A DNA stretch of 64,000 bases from an uncultured Frankiales bacterium (GCA_946479905.1 CAMLIA010000001.1:1-64000); one strand, 5' to 3'. Counted from the first letter of the stretch, positions 49,548 through 59,646 are shown. Notes: a model not told the origin generated them from the letters alone. Numbers and translations: made by a program.

Positions 49548-50165
49548 GTGGCTGTCGCAGCAGGGCGCCGGCCGCTCACCGCGGAGCGCGTCCTCGACGC
49601 CGCGGTGCAGGTGGCGGACCGGCAGGGGATCGACGCTCTCACGCTTCGCCGGCTCGCGGAGGTGCTGCACGTGCACCCCACGTCGATCTACAACCACGTG
49701 GCGAGCAAGGAGGCCATCCTCACCGGCGTCGCGGACCGGTTGATCGAGGAGGCCGCCCTCCCGATGGCCTTCGCGCACTGGCAGGACTGGGTGCGCAGCT
49801 TCGCGGTCGCGATGCGCCGCACCGCGGCAGCCCACCCGGGTGCGTTCGCCGTCTTCACCCGGGTGCCCTCCACGGGCGAGGCCTCGACCCGCCACGTCGA
49901 GGCGGCCCTGGACGCCTTCCGCCGGGCCGGGTTCTCCGTGGCCGAGGCGCGCGACGCCGTCGCCGGTGTGGCCCTGGCCGTCATGGGACTGGCCCTCAAC
50001 GAGGGCCCCGGTCCCGGTCCGGCACCGGCGGTCAGCGACGCCGAGCTGGTCCCCGAGCTCTACCCGCGGCTCGCCGAGGTCTTCGCGCTCGGGGAGGCCC
50101 GGCCCGACGCGATGTGGACCCTCATCGTCGAGAGCCTCATCGCGGGCCTCACGCCTCGCGGGTGA
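49548..50165 (+). CDS. TetR/AcrR family regulator
   Basis: 205 residues. The HTH (ALTLRRLAEVLHVHPTSIYNHVASKEAIL) is of the TetR kind, and the C-terminal domain resembles TetR_C-type drug-binding domains (WVRSFAVAMRRTAAAHPGAF). The GTG is preceded by GGGAGG at 49535-49540. It likely represses the divergent hydrolase and binding-protein operon. The 3' end faces the oxidoreductase gene with a 1-base gap. Confidence 0.87.
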   Translation: MAVAAGRRPLTAERVLDAAVQVADRQGIDALTLRRLAEVLHVHPTSIYNHVASKEAILTGVADRLIEEAALPMAFAHWQDWVRSFAVAMRRTAAAHPGAFAVFTRVPSTGEASTRHVEAALDAFRRAGFSVAEARDAVAGVALAVMGLALNEGPGPGPAPAVSDAELVPELYPRLAEVFALGEARPDAMWTLIVESLIAGLTPRG

Positions 50166-50166
50166 G

Positions 50167-53100
50167 CTACAGGCCGAGGGCGGCGAGGGCCTCGCGGTAG
50201 CGGTCGACGTTGCGCAGCTTGACGTCCTCGAAGCCACGGACCAGCTCCGCCGCACCGGCAGCCGCCACCGCCGTCGCGTAGGACTCGGCGGTCAGCGACG
50301 CGGTGAGCCTCTCGACGAGAGCGATGTGCGACGCGAGCAGCTCGCGCTCCACGACCCGCACGTGCGCCCGACCGAAGGGGTCCAGGCGGGTGCCGCGCAG
50401 GAACCGGCCCTTGGCGGTCGCCTTGAGCACCGGCCGTGACCAGGCCCCGAGCTTGAGCTTGCGGTCCATGCCCATCGAGCGCAGCGCCGGCGGGTGCAGG
50501 TTGTACTGCACCTTGGTGGCGCCGGGCACCTGCGCCTGCACCTCGGCGAGCAGCTCGGGCCGCGTGAGCAGCCGCGCCACCTCGTACTCGTCCTTGTAGG
50601 CGGCGAAGTGCGCGACGCCGCGGGCCACCGCCTGCGAGTAGTCGGTCGCCACCATGACCGCGCGCTCCGCGGCCCAGGCGCGCTCGACGACCGCGATGTA
50701 GTCCTGCGCGGCCTTGCGGCCCGAGTGGTCGAGGAGCAGCTGGGCGCGGACCTCGACGAGCCGCCGGGTCTCGCCCTGCAGCGGCGAGCTCCCCAGGTCA
50801 TAGGTACGACGGGCAGCGGCCGAGGCGGGGGCGGTGGCGGCGGCGAAGGCGGCCGGGTCGGCGACGGCGACGCGGCCCCAGCGGAAGGCGGCGACGTTGG
50901 CCTTGACCGCCACGCCGTTGAGGTCGATCGCGTCCTCGATCGCGGCAGCCGGGAAGGGCAGCACGCCGAGCTGGTAGGCCGCGCCGACCAGCAGCAGGTT
51001 CGCCGGAGCCGTCGAGCCGAACAGCTGCTCGCTGGCACCGAGGGCGTCGATCTCGAAGACCTTCACGACGGAGTCGCGGATCTTGCGGACCTGACCGGGC
51101 ACGTCGGTCTTGGGAGCCTGCGGGTCGGCGACCTGGGTGCCGGTCGGCGTCTCGCTCGTCGACACCACGGCGATGGTGAACTCCGGCGAGCACACCGCGA
51201 GGTTCTTGGGGTCGGCCATCACGAGCGCGTCGAAGGCGAGCACGACGTCGGCGGTGGCGTGACCCACGCGGTTGGCAGGGCCCTTGTCGCCGCAGCGCAG
51301 GTGGCTGGTGACGGGGCCGGCCTTCTGGGACAGGCCGACCTGGTCGAGGCCGGAGAGCCCGGTCGTGTCGAGGTCGTGGCGCAGCGCCGCCGTCGCGAGC
51401 AGCTGGTTCACGGTCACGATGCCGGTGCCGCCGATGCCGGCGAGGAAGACGTCCGCGCTCGTGGGCAGGACCGGCTCGGCGACGACGGGCGCCTCGGGGG
51501 TCGCCCTGCGCGCCGGCTTCTTGTCCTTCGACGTGACGGCCTGGACCGTGAGGAAGGACGGGCAGTCGCCCTTGAGGCAGGAGTAGTCGGTGTTGCAAGT
51601 GGTCTGGTCGATCCGGGTCTTGCGACCGAGCTCGGTCTCGACCGGCTGCACCGACAGGCAGTTGGACTTCTGGCCGCAGTCGCCGCAGCCCTCGCAGGTC
51701 GCCTCGTCGATGATGACGCGCGTCGAGCGGACCTCCTGCTTGCCGCGCTTGCGCAGCCGGCGGGCCTCGTTGGCGCACTGCTGGTCGTAGATGAGGACCG
51801 TGACGCCGGGGACCTCGCGGAGCTCCTTCTGCACGGCGTCCATCTCGTCGCGGTGCCGCACGGTGACGCCGGGGGCGAACGCGGAGCGCTTGTGCTTCTT
51901 CGGCTCGTCGGTCACCACCACGATCTTCGCGACGCCCTCGGCGTGCAGCTTGTGCGTCAGCCGGTCGACCGGCAGCCCGCCCTCGGCGTTCTGCGCGCCG
52001 GTCATCGCGACGACCGAGTTGTAGAGGATCTTGTAGGTGATGTTGACGCCGGCAGCGACGCAGAACTGCAGCGCGAGCTGGCCGGAGTGGGCGAAGGTGC
52101 CGTCACCCACGTTCTGGAAGATGTGGTTCACGTCCGTGAACAGGTGCTGACCGATCCACTGCGAGCCCTCGCCGCCCATCTGGGTCAGGGCGAGCACGCT
52201 CTGGTCCGGGCGCTCGGTGAGCGTGACCATCGTGTGACAGCCGATGCCGCCGGACGCCAGTGAACCGTCCGGGACCGGCGTCGACGTGTTGTGCGGGCAC
52301 CCGGAGCAGAAGTACGGCACCCGCTTGACCGGGCTGATCGACAGCTGCGTGCGCGGGCCGGGGCGCCGCGGAGCCAGCTGCACGCGGCCCTCCAGCAGCG
52401 AGCGGAACACGTTGTCCAGGCGGTCGGCCGAGATCTGGCCGTCGGCGGGCACGAGCAGCCGGCCGTCCGGGCCCCTCTTGCCGAGCACCGCCGGTGCGCC
52501 GGTCACGCCGTACAGCACGTCCTTGATCTGCGCCTCGAGGAACGAGGTCTTCTCCTCGACGACGAGCACCGTCTCGAGGCCCTGCGCGAACTGCCGGACC
52601 AGGCCGGCGCCGAGCGGGTAGGGCATGCCGACCCGCAGGATGCGGATGCCGACCGCACCGGGGTCGGTGATGCCGAGGTCCCGCAGCGACTGCAGGGTGG
52701 CGTCGTACGCCGTGCCGGTCGAGACGATGCCGAAGCGGGCACCGGGCGCCTCGACGGTGATCTCGTCGAGCGGGTTCGCGGCACCGAAGGCCTGCACCGC
52801 CTCCCAGCGCGGGCCGACGAGCGCGGCCTCGGCGACGACCGAGTCGCGCGGGTCCTTCATGAGGTACTGGGTGTAGGTCCAGGGCCGGCCGTTCCACTCG
52901 ACCTCGGGCACGACGATGTCGACGGCCTGGAAGTCCTTGTCGACGGTCCAGAGCCCGTCCGCGACGTCGGCGAGGACCTTGATGCCGACGAAGCACCCGG
53001 ACAGCCGCGACAGCGCGACGCCGTACATGCCGAAGGTGATGAGCTCCTCGCCGTTGCGCGGTGTGAAGACGGGGATCCCGAACGACGCGAGGGTCTTCTC

Positions 53101-53592
53101 GCTCGTGCACGGGACGGTCGAGGACTTCGCACCGGGGTCGTCGCCGGCCATCACGAGGACGCCGCCCTTGGGGTGCGCGCCGTAGGTGTTGCCGTGCCGC
53201 AGCGCGTCTCCGGAGCGGTCGACGCCGGGGCCCTTGCCGTACCAGAGGCCGACGACACCGTCGACGTTCATCGTGCCGGGGACCTGCTGGCTGCCCCACA
53301 CCGCCGTCGCGCCGAGCTCCTCGTTGAGGCCGGGGACCAGGTGGATGTCGTGGTCCGCCTTCAGCTGCGGCAGGCCGTGCAGCAGCTTGTCGAGACCGCC
53401 CAGCGGCGAGCCCGGGTACCCCGACAGCAGCGTCGCCGTCCGGTGGCCGACGGCCTGGTCCCGCACGCTCTGCTCCACCAGCAACCGGGCGATCGCCTGC
53501 ACGCCGGTGAGCAGCACCGGGCGGGCACCGGGGACGTAGCGGTCGGTGGGGGTGTAGAGCTTGCGCGTGGGACGGTCGTCCAGGGCTGTCAT
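50167..53592 (-). CDS. Fused indolepyruvate:ferredoxin oxidoreductase
   Basis: 1141 residues joining the alpha and beta subunits of archaeal IOR in one chain. From the N terminus: a pyruvate-oxidoreductase-like domain (SGYPGSPLGGLDKLL), a CSGCPHNTST segment, the ThDP-binding domain (GDGTFAHSG, NITYKILYNSVVAMTGAQ), an iron-sulfur region (CEGCGDCGQKSNC and CNTDYSCLKGDC), and the gamma-type domain (GIGGTGIVTVNQLLA). It decarboxylates aryl pyruvates from aromatic amino acids to acyl-CoA and reduces ferredoxin. This gives a second route for aromatic amino acids near the homogentisate genes. Confidence 0.9.
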   Translation of the reverse strand: MTALDDRPTRKLYTPTDRYVPGARPVLLTGVQAIARLLVEQSVRDQAVGHRTATLLSGYPGSPLGGLDKLLHGLPQLKADHDIHLVPGLNEELGATAVWGSQQVPGTMNVDGVVGLWYGKGPGVDRSGDALRHGNTYGAHPKGGVLVMAGDDPGAKSSTVPCTSEKTLASFGIPVFTPRNGEELITFGMYGVALSRLSGCFVGIKVLADVADGLWTVDKDFQAVDIVVPEVEWNGRPWTYTQYLMKDPRDSVVAEAALVGPRWEAVQAFGAANPLDEITVEAPGARFGIVSTGTAYDATLQSLRDLGITDPGAVGIRILRVGMPYPLGAGLVRQFAQGLETVLVVEEKTSFLEAQIKDVLYGVTGAPAVLGKRGPDGRLLVPADGQISADRLDNVFRSLLEGRVQLAPRRPGPRTQLSISPVKRVPYFCSGCPHNTSTPVPDGSLASGGIGCHTMVTLTERPDQSVLALTQMGGEGSQWIGQHLFTDVNHIFQNVGDGTFAHSGQLALQFCVAAGVNITYKILYNSVVAMTGAQNAEGGLPVDRLTHKLHAEGVAKIVVVTDEPKKHKRSAFAPGVTVRHRDEMDAVQKELREVPGVTVLIYDQQCANEARRLRKRGKQEVRSTRVIIDEATCEGCGDCGQKSNCLSVQPVETELGRKTRIDQTTCNTDYSCLKGDCPSFLTVQAVTSKDKKPARRATPEAPVVAEPVLPTSADVFLAGIGGTGIVTVNQLLATAALRHDLDTTGLSGLDQVGLSQKAGPVTSHLRCGDKGPANRVGHATADVVLAFDALVMADPKNLAVCSPEFTIAVVSTSETPTGTQVADPQAPKTDVPGQVRKIRDSVVKVFEIDALGASEQLFGSTAPANLLLVGAAYQLGVLPFPAAAIEDAIDLNGVAVKANVAAFRWGRVAVADPAAFAAATAPASAAARRTYDLGSSPLQGETRRLVEVRAQLLLDHSGRKAAQDYIAVVERAWAAERAVMVATDYSQAVARGVAHFAAYKDEYEVARLLTRPELLAEVQAQVPGATKVQYNLHPPALRSMGMDRKLKLGAWSRPVLKATAKGRFLRGTRLDPFGRAHVRVVERELLASHIALVERLTASLTAESYATAVAAAGAAELVRGFEDVKLRNVDRYREALAALGL

Positions 53593-53696
53593 TGCAGTGC
53601 TCCAGGTCGTGGGGCGAGGCTGCCAGCCTCAGGGACGACGGGCATCTTGGTCAACTGATCGCGCTTGGAGTGAGCAGAGTGCCCAACCGGTGCCGG

Positions 53697-54188
53697 TCAG
53701 CCCTGCTCCGGAGTGGGCGGGCTGATCAACTCCTCGAGCAGCGGTCCGACCCGGAACGGCACCCGCGTCTTGAGCACCACCTGGGTGGTCGTCGACACCA
53801 CGCCCGGCGTCCGCAGGATGGAGTGCACGACGCGCTGCAGGTCGTCGGTCGAGCGCGCGGCCACCCGCACCAGCAGGTCGCCCGTCGAACCGGCCACCTC
53901 CTCGACCAGCAGCACGGCCGGGTTGGCCGCCAGCGCCGCCACGGCCTCGTCGATCTCGGCGTGCCGCAGGTTGATCGCGACGATGGCCGCGACGCTGTAG
54001 CCGAGCTGCCGGATCTCCACGCCCCGGTCGTTGCTGCCCAGCACCCCCTCGCGCTGCAAGCGCTCCAGCCTGGCCTGGGCGGTGTTGCGGACGACACCGG
54101 CCCGCTCCGCGAGCTCGCTGACCGTGATGCGCGGGTCGGCCACCAGGGCCTGCAGGATCCGGGCGTCGACCGCGTCGGGCGTGAACAC
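53697..54188 (-). CDS. Lrp/AsnC family regulator upstream of the oxidoreductase
   Basis: 163 residues. The HTH (DAVDARILQALVADPRITVSELAERAGVVRNTAQARLERLQ) and RAM domain (AAIVAINLRHAEIDEAV, GSTGDLLVRVAARSTDDLQRVVHSIL) are complete. A GTG start is used. It is the third Lrp in 17 kb, each beside an aromatic-catabolism gene. It lies 104 bases before the oxidoreductase on the same strand; its own promoter must overlap the divergent SDR start. Confidence 0.87.
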   Translation of the reverse strand: MFTPDAVDARILQALVADPRITVSELAERAGVVRNTAQARLERLQREGVLGSNDRGVEIRQLGYSVAAIVAINLRHAEIDEAVAALAANPAVLLVEEVAGSTGDLLVRVAARSTDDLQRVVHSILRTPGVVSTTTQVVLKTRVPFRVGPLLEELISPPTPEQG

Positions 54189-54202
54189 GGTCCGAGCCTA
54201 GG

Positions 54203-54955
54203 GTGAGCGACGTGCCCACCGCAGTCATCACCGGAGCCACCGCGGGGATCGGTGCCGCGTTCGTCGAGCCGCTGCGCGGTCGGGGGTACGACCTGGTGGT
54301 CGTCGCCCGGGACGGTGACCGGTTGCGCCGGCAGGTGCCCGGGGCCGAGGTGATCGCCGCCGACCTCGCGACCGACAGCGGCTGCGCGCTGGTCGAGCGG
54401 CGGCTCAGCGAGGGCGTCGACCTGCTCGTCAACAACGCCGGGCGCGGGCTCGGCGCCCCCTTCGACGAGAGCAGCCTCGACGACCAGCTCGCGATGCTCG
54501 ACCTCAACGTCCGCGCGGTGCTCCGGCTCACCCACGCAGCACTTCCCCCGATGCTGGCCCGCGGCGCCGGGGCGATCCTCAACATCAGCAGCGTCGCCGG
54601 CTTCTCCGCAGGCGTGCGCGGGGCGACGTACTCCGCCTCGAAGGCCTGGGTGACGAACTTCAGCGAGTCGCTGGACCTGCAGTACCGCCACCGCGGCGTC
54701 CGCTGCGTCGCCGTCTGCCCCGGCTTCACGCGGACCGAGTTCCACGACCGCGCCGAGATGGACATGAGCGGGGTGCCGGCGCGGTTGTGGCTCACCGCCG
54801 ACCAGGTCGTGCACGAGGCGCTGCGCGACCTGGACCGGGGGAGGTCGATCAGCGTCGCGGGGCCGCAGTACCAGGCGATCGTCGCCGGGTCACGACTGCT
54901 CCCGACCGGGGTACGACGTCAGGTGACCGCCCTGGTGCGGCGGCGACTCACCTGA
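54203..54955 (+). CDS. Short-chain dehydrogenase/reductase
   Basis: 250 residues, classical SDR: TGATAGIG cofactor loop, NNAG, the catalytic Ser in NISSVAG and YSASK. The C-terminal KTRTEFHD-like PGFTRTEFH segment is typical of the DltE-type oxidoreductases. Substrate unknown. The GTG at 54203 or the one three codons later can start it; only 14 bases separate it from the divergent Lrp start. Confidence 0.85.
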   Translation: MSDVPTAVITGATAGIGAAFVEPLRGRGYDLVVVARDGDRLRRQVPGAEVIAADLATDSGCALVERRLSEGVDLLVNNAGRGLGAPFDESSLDDQLAMLDLNVRAVLRLTHAALPPMLARGAGAILNISSVAGFSAGVRGATYSASKAWVTNFSESLDLQYRHRGVRCVAVCPGFTRTEFHDRAEMDMSGVPARLWLTADQVVHEALRDLDRGRSISVAGPQYQAIVAGSRLLPTGVRRQVTALVRRRLT

Positions 54956-54968
54956 GCCGGCGCAGGGA

Positions 54969-56372
54969 TCAGCGGGCGAAGTCGTAGCCGGCGTAGTGGA
55001 TGCCGAGAGTGCCCTCGCGCCGGTCGCCCCAGGCGGCGTGGAGTGTCGTGCGGTCGAGCGCGACCGTCGACGCGTCGTCCCCGGCGACCTGGGAGACCGG
55101 ACCGGGGGAGTCCTTGCTGCTCAGCCGGACAGGAGCAGCGAAGGCGGCTGAACCCGACCGGGACACCGCCGCCCAGACGGAGTACGACCCGTCCGCTGCC
55201 GTGGTGCGCCAGACCGCACCCAGTGCTCCCCCTGGCCCGTAGGCGATCCAGGGCAGCCAGCGGGTGACGCCGCCGGGCTCGGCCAGGACCGCAGGAGCGC
55301 TCCAGGTCCGGCCGAAGTCGGTCGTGACGTGGACCAGCAGGTGCGTCTGCGTGTCGTCGAAGACCATCACCGCGTAGCGCCCGGGCCGGGAGGGGTCCTG
55401 CGCGAGGTAGGGCTCGAACGCCAGCGAGCTGCTGATGCTCAACGGGTTCAGCGCGTGCGCCCCGAGCTTCGTCCCGTCGACGTGTGCCGGCACCAGCCGT
55501 CTCGTCCACGTCCGGCCGTCGTCGCGGGAGGTCTGGAACACGACGCACGTCGTGCAGCTGCTGCCCGGGAGCGAGCCGGCCAGGTAGCTGCTGGCCAGCA
55601 CCCCCGCGCGCGAGACGGGGATGCCGGCGAACCCGTTGGTCCAGTCCGCGGGTGCGTCGGCGGAGTCCACCGGCAGGAAGGCGGACCAGGTCGCACCGCC
55701 GTCACGGGAGGTGGTCACGTACTGCCGGCCGCAGCTGAAGAACTGGTTCGTCGCCGTGGACGTCTTGCACCCGGCGTTCTCGAGGAGCCGGCCGCCGCTG
55801 CCGTCGGAGTGGTCGGTGAACAAGACGTGCAGCAGTCCCGGCCGGGTGGCGTCCGCGGTGATCCACGGCCGGTCGCAGCCGATCACGTGGAAGCCGGGCC
55901 CGGCGACAGGGTCGACCGGGCCGGCCGGCATCGGCGCGTTGCAGCCGAGGTCGCGGAACGGCACGCCCTTCGCGTCGTCGGGTGCCGTTGCCGACCAGAG
56001 CGCGGACAGCGCTCCGACCCAGTTGCCCTTGGACTGCCAGTGGTCACCGCGGTCGGTCGACGTCTGCACGTCGCCGTCCAGCGAGGTGTAGACGTACGTG
56101 CCCGCCGCATCGACCGTCGTGGTGTTGTCCCCCTGGTTGGGGATCGGGACCTGCCGCCAGGTGCGACCCCCGTCATGGCTGACGGAGACCCCGCTGTTGT
56201 TCTCGCCCACGACGACGTCGCCGGGGTGCCGCGGGTCGACGGCGATCTCCGGCTCACCGACGCCGGTGTCGCCGTGGACCAGCACGTCCATCACGGCCGG
56301 GGTGGCTGCCTGCGCCGCCATCAACGGCAGCAGGCTCACGGCAGCGGCGAGGCAGAGCCCGAGACGTCTCAT
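54969..56372 (-). CDS. Secreted sialidase-fold (BNR/Asp-box) protein
   Basis: 467 residues with a signal peptide (LGLCLAAAVSLLPLMAAQAA). Five Asp-boxes are visible (SHDGGRTW, STDRGDHW, SRDGGATW, SRDDGRTW, TTDFGRTW), giving a six-bladed beta-propeller as in sialidases and related exo-enzymes. The Arg triad of true sialidases cannot be assigned confidently, so activity is open. The ATG overlaps the stop of the GH3 gene, which links it to glycan use. It is the last gene of the second transporter operon. Confidence 0.8.
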   Translation of the reverse strand: MRRLGLCLAAAVSLLPLMAAQAATPAVMDVLVHGDTGVGEPEIAVDPRHPGDVVVGENNSGVSVSHDGGRTWRQVPIPNQGDNTTTVDAAGTYVYTSLDGDVQTSTDRGDHWQSKGNWVGALSALWSATAPDDAKGVPFRDLGCNAPMPAGPVDPVAGPGFHVIGCDRPWITADATRPGLLHVLFTDHSDGSGGRLLENAGCKTSTATNQFFSCGRQYVTTSRDGGATWSAFLPVDSADAPADWTNGFAGIPVSRAGVLASSYLAGSLPGSSCTTCVVFQTSRDDGRTWTRRLVPAHVDGTKLGAHALNPLSISSSLAFEPYLAQDPSRPGRYAVMVFDDTQTHLLVHVTTDFGRTWSAPAVLAEPGGVTRWLPWIAYGPGGALGAVWRTTAADGSYSVWAAVSRSGSAAFAAPVRLSSKDSPGPVSQVAGDDASTVALDRTTLHAAWGDRREGTLGIHYAGYDFAR

Positions 56373-58879
56373 GACGAGACGGTCACCGGGAGGACCTCGA
56401 CGACATCGGCGACAGAGCGGGCGACGACCACGTCGTAGCGGCCGGCGTCGACGTACCAGCCCTTGGCGGTCCGTGGTGCCGGTCCCTGGTCGGCCGGTAC
56501 GACGCTGCCCTCACCGAGCCGCTCGCGCAGCATCGCGTGCTCGGTGGAGGCGTCGTCCCAGTAGGCGAAGGAGCGGGCGTCCAGCACGACCTCGACCTGA
56601 GCGGTCTCGCCGGGCGCGAGCTCCACCTTCGCGAAGCCCTTCAGCTCGGTCCGCGGTCGGGTGAGCCGGGGAGCGTGGGGGCGGACGTAGACCTGCACGA
56701 CGTCACTGCCGACCCGGTCTCCGGTGTTGGTCACCGGCACGGTCACCGTGAGGGTCGAGCCGGCCGAGATGGCCTGGGAGCTCAGGGCGGCCGAGCCCCA
56801 GGAGAACGTCGTGTACGACCCGCCGTGGCCGAAGGGGAAGGCGACCGGCAGGTGCCGGGTGTCGTACCAGCGGTAGCCGACGAGCAGGCCCTCGCGGTAG
56901 ACGGCGGTGTCGTTCTCGCCGCCGAAGCTGCCGAAGGCGGGCGCGTGCTCGATGCGCTGCGGGAGGGTGACCGGAAGCCGGCCCGCCGGCTCGAGGCGAC
57001 CGAACAGGACGTCGTCGAGAGCGGGTGCCAGCTCCTGGCCGGCGAGCCACGGCAGCAGCACCGCCGCCGCGTCGTCGGCCCACGGCATCGCCACGGGCGA
57101 CCCCGCGCACACGACCACCACGGTCCGCGGGTTGGCTGCGCAGACCTGCCGGACCAGCTCGTCCTGGTCGCCGGGCAGGTCCATGGAGAGGCGGTCGTGC
57201 CCCTCGGTCTCCCACTCGTCCGTGGTGCCGACGACGACGACGGCGACGTCCGCCGCCCGGGCGGCCGCGACGGCCCTGGCGATCCCGCTGCCGTCGTCGG
57301 GCGGCCGGTGCCCGATCTTCATGCCGTGCAGGAACTGCGACATCAGCGAGGTGTACTCGACGACCAGCTCGACGTCCGTGCCCGCGACCAGCTCGACCTC
57401 GGCCGCCACCTCGGCGCTGCCGAGGCCGAAGAACTCGGTGCCCATCGGCGGCGGGTCGGCGATGCCGTCGAGGACGACCTCGCCGTCGAGGAGCAGCCGC
57501 GCGCGTCCCGCCTGCACGAGCGTGAACACGTGCGTGCCGGTCTCGTGGACCCGGAGTGTGGCGCGCGCCCGGAACGAGAAGGCGTCCTCGTCCAGGCCAC
57601 GGCTCGGGCTGCCGAACCACAGCATCTTCAGGTCGGTCTCGGTCGAGGTCTCGTGGACGGGACCCGACCAGTCGGTGCTGTCGAAGAGCTCGAGGGTCGC
57701 GGTCACCGCGAGCGGCCGGACGGTCCTGTCGATGTTGCAGCCGGGCTCGTGGCGCAGCCGCTCGCCCAGCTGGGGCGCGAGCACGTCGTAGAGGGACGGC
57801 GAGCGGTGCGGCCGCAGCTGCGCGGACCCGCCGCCCATGATGTGGGCGCGCGCTGCCAGCGGACCGACGAGCGCGATCGTGGGCTCCCCCTGGAGCGGCA
57901 GCGCACCGTCGTTCTTGAGCAGGACGGTGCCGGCGGCGGCAGCCCGGTGCGCGATCGCCCGGTGCTCCGGGAGGTCGACCGCGCGCTCGCTCTGCGGCTC
58001 GTCCTCCCAGGCCTGCAGCCGGTCGACGAGGCGCAGCCAGCGGCCGGCGATCGCGTCCAGCACCTCGGGGGCGAGGTCACCGTCGGCGACGGCCTTCGCC
58101 AGCGGCGCCCCGAAGAACCGGTCCGGTCCTGGCATCTGGAGGTCGAGGCCAGCCTCCGCGCTGTCGACCGTGGACCCGACCGCGAACCAGTCGGTCATGA
58201 CGATGCCCTCGAACCCGAGCTCCGCGCGCAGCCAGTCGGTGAGCAGGGCGCGGTCCTCGCTGCACCAGCTGCCGTTGACGCGGTTGTACGACGTCATGAC
58301 GGCGAGCAGGCCGGCTTCCCGGATCGCGATCTCGAACGGCAGCAGGTAGAGCTCCCGCAGCGACCGCTCGTCCACGACCGAGTTGATCGTCGTCCGCTCG
58401 AACTCGGACTCGTTCGCCACGAGGTGCTTGGCCGTCGCCGCGACGCCACGGCTCTGCACTCCGCGGACGAACCCGGCAGCGACCTTCCCCGACAGCAGCG
58501 GGTCCTCGGAGTAGCACTCGAAGCCCCGGCCGCCGAGCGGGTGCCGGTGCAGGTTGATCGTGGGCGCGAGCAGGACGCGCGCGCCCTTGGTGCGCGCCTC
58601 GTCCCCGAGGACCTGACCGACCTCCTCGACGAGCGAGGGGTCCCACGAGGCGCCGAGCGACGAGCCGCAGGGGACGCAGGCGGCCGTCACCCGACCGGCA
58701 CCGAGCAGGGCCGACCCCCGCGCGCCGTTCGGCCCGTCCGTGACGGTGACGGCCGGGATGCCGTGCTCAGCGAGCCCCGGCACGGTCCACATGTCCGTGC
58801 CTGCCGTCAGCGACGCCTTCTCCTCGGTGGTGAGGCGGGAGAGCAGCTGCGCGATGTCCTTCATGTGACCGTCTCTCAT
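56369..58879 (-). CDS. GH3 beta-glycosidase with PA14 insertion
   Basis: 836 residues, no signal peptide, so probably cytoplasmic. The GH3 N-terminal barrel has TDGPNGARG, KHLVANESEFERTTIN and the nucleophile in GIVMTDWFAVGS. A PA14 domain spans roughly residues 400-540 (ATLRVHETGTHVFTL, GRARLLLDGEVVLDG). The C-terminal part has the acid/base region DEWETEGHDRLSMDLPGDQ and a fibronectin-like end (LKGFAKVELAPGETA). It removes terminal sugars from oligosaccharides or glycosides. An ATG at 58879 overlaps the previous stop (ATGA); a second ATG five codons later (58864) is equally possible. Confidence 0.9.
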   Translation of the reverse strand: MRDGHMKDIAQLLSRLTTEEKASLTAGTDMWTVPGLAEHGIPAVTVTDGPNGARGSALLGAGRVTAACVPCGSSLGASWDPSLVEEVGQVLGDEARTKGARVLLAPTINLHRHPLGGRGFECYSEDPLLSGKVAAGFVRGVQSRGVAATAKHLVANESEFERTTINSVVDERSLRELYLLPFEIAIREAGLLAVMTSYNRVNGSWCSEDRALLTDWLRAELGFEGIVMTDWFAVGSTVDSAEAGLDLQMPGPDRFFGAPLAKAVADGDLAPEVLDAIAGRWLRLVDRLQAWEDEPQSERAVDLPEHRAIAHRAAAAGTVLLKNDGALPLQGEPTIALVGPLAARAHIMGGGSAQLRPHRSPSLYDVLAPQLGERLRHEPGCNIDRTVRPLAVTATLELFDSTDWSGPVHETSTETDLKMLWFGSPSRGLDEDAFSFRARATLRVHETGTHVFTLVQAGRARLLLDGEVVLDGIADPPPMGTEFFGLGSAEVAAEVELVAGTDVELVVEYTSLMSQFLHGMKIGHRPPDDGSGIARAVAAARAADVAVVVVGTTDEWETEGHDRLSMDLPGDQDELVRQVCAANPRTVVVVCAGSPVAMPWADDAAAVLLPWLAGQELAPALDDVLFGRLEPAGRLPVTLPQRIEHAPAFGSFGGENDTAVYREGLLVGYRWYDTRHLPVAFPFGHGGSYTTFSWGSAALSSQAISAGSTLTVTVPVTNTGDRVGSDVVQVYVRPHAPRLTRPRTELKGFAKVELAPGETAQVEVVLDARSFAYWDDASTEHAMLRERLGEGSVVPADQGPAPRTAKGWYVDAGRYDVVVARSVADVVEVLPVTVSS

Positions 58880-59646
58880 GGCTGGCGGACCTGACCGCAG
58901 ACCGAGAGCGCGGTGAAGAGCACCTGCGAGGTCAGCTGCGGCACGGGCTGCGGGTAGGCGGAGATGAACAGTGAGGCGACCGTCTGCCCCGTGCCGACGA
59001 GGCCGCAGGCCTGGTCGATGAGAGGGCGCGCGGGTTGGATCGCGGTCACGACCGGTCCGGGGACCTCGACGAACGGGAGCACGACGGGGTTGGGGACGCC
59101 GGGGTCGGGCAGCGCGTGGCCGATCCCGATGAGCAGCCCGACAGCGACGACCGCAGGGTCGGCCGGGTCGCACCCGGTGACGACGCCGAGGGCGGCGGCG
59201 ACGTCGTCCGACGGCAGCCGCCCGCCGGCCAGGTCGTTGACGGTCTCGAGGGTCGACAGCGCCGTGTCGTTGACGCCCTGGAGCCCGTCGAGGCGGCAGC
59301 TGCTTCCCGTCGGCGTGGGTGACGGCGCGGGAGAGCCGGACGGTCCGGTGACCGGTGGAGTGACGTCGTACGACGGGAGGGGCGTGGGCTCCGGTGCCGG
59401 CTCGGGTTCCACACCCAGCAGCGGGAACCGCGGGGCCGGCGGCGTGCTCGCAGGTGACGGGCCGGCCGGGGGCACCGCGACGGTGCCCGGGGCGGGGGCG
59501 AGTGGCAGCGGCGAGGCGGCGACCGCGTTGCTGAGGACGCCGTGCAGGTCGCCGAGGCCGAAGAGCAGGAGCACGGCGACGGTGAGGGTGATGGCGACGC
59601 TGTAGGCCTGACCCTCGGTCAGGCGCAGCTTCTGGACGAGGCTCAT
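58876..59646 (-). CDS. Membrane-anchored Pro-rich extracytoplasmic protein
   Basis: 256 residues: a short cytoplasmic start, one membrane helix (AYSVAITLTVAVLLLFGLG), then a long Pro/Ala/Ser linker (PLPLAPAPGTVAVPPAGP) and a C-terminal domain with four Cys (SSCRLDGL, VTGCDPAD, DQACGLV, LSVCGQ). Family not recognised. It is fully coupled to the LivHMG gene (ATGA) and to the GH3 gene. Its position matches that of the anchored protein in the first transporter operon, though the sequences differ. Confidence 0.7.
   Translation of the reverse strand: MSLVQKLRLTEGQAYSVAITLTVAVLLLFGLGDLHGVLSNAVAASPLPLAPAPGTVAVPPAGPSPASTPPAPRFPLLGVEPEPAPEPTPLPSYDVTPPVTGPSGSPAPSPTPTGSSCRLDGLQGVNDTALSTLETVNDLAGGRLPSDDVAAALGVVTGCDPADPAVVAVGLLIGIGHALPDPGVPNPVVLPFVEVPGPVVTAIQPARPLIDQACGLVGTGQTVASLFISAYPQPVPQLTSQVLFTALSVCGQVRQP

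Noticed and set aside
56537..58894. Long plus-strand frame opposite the GH3 gene
   Set aside because: No domain pattern; the opposite strand encodes a complete GH3 enzyme with catalytic motifs.
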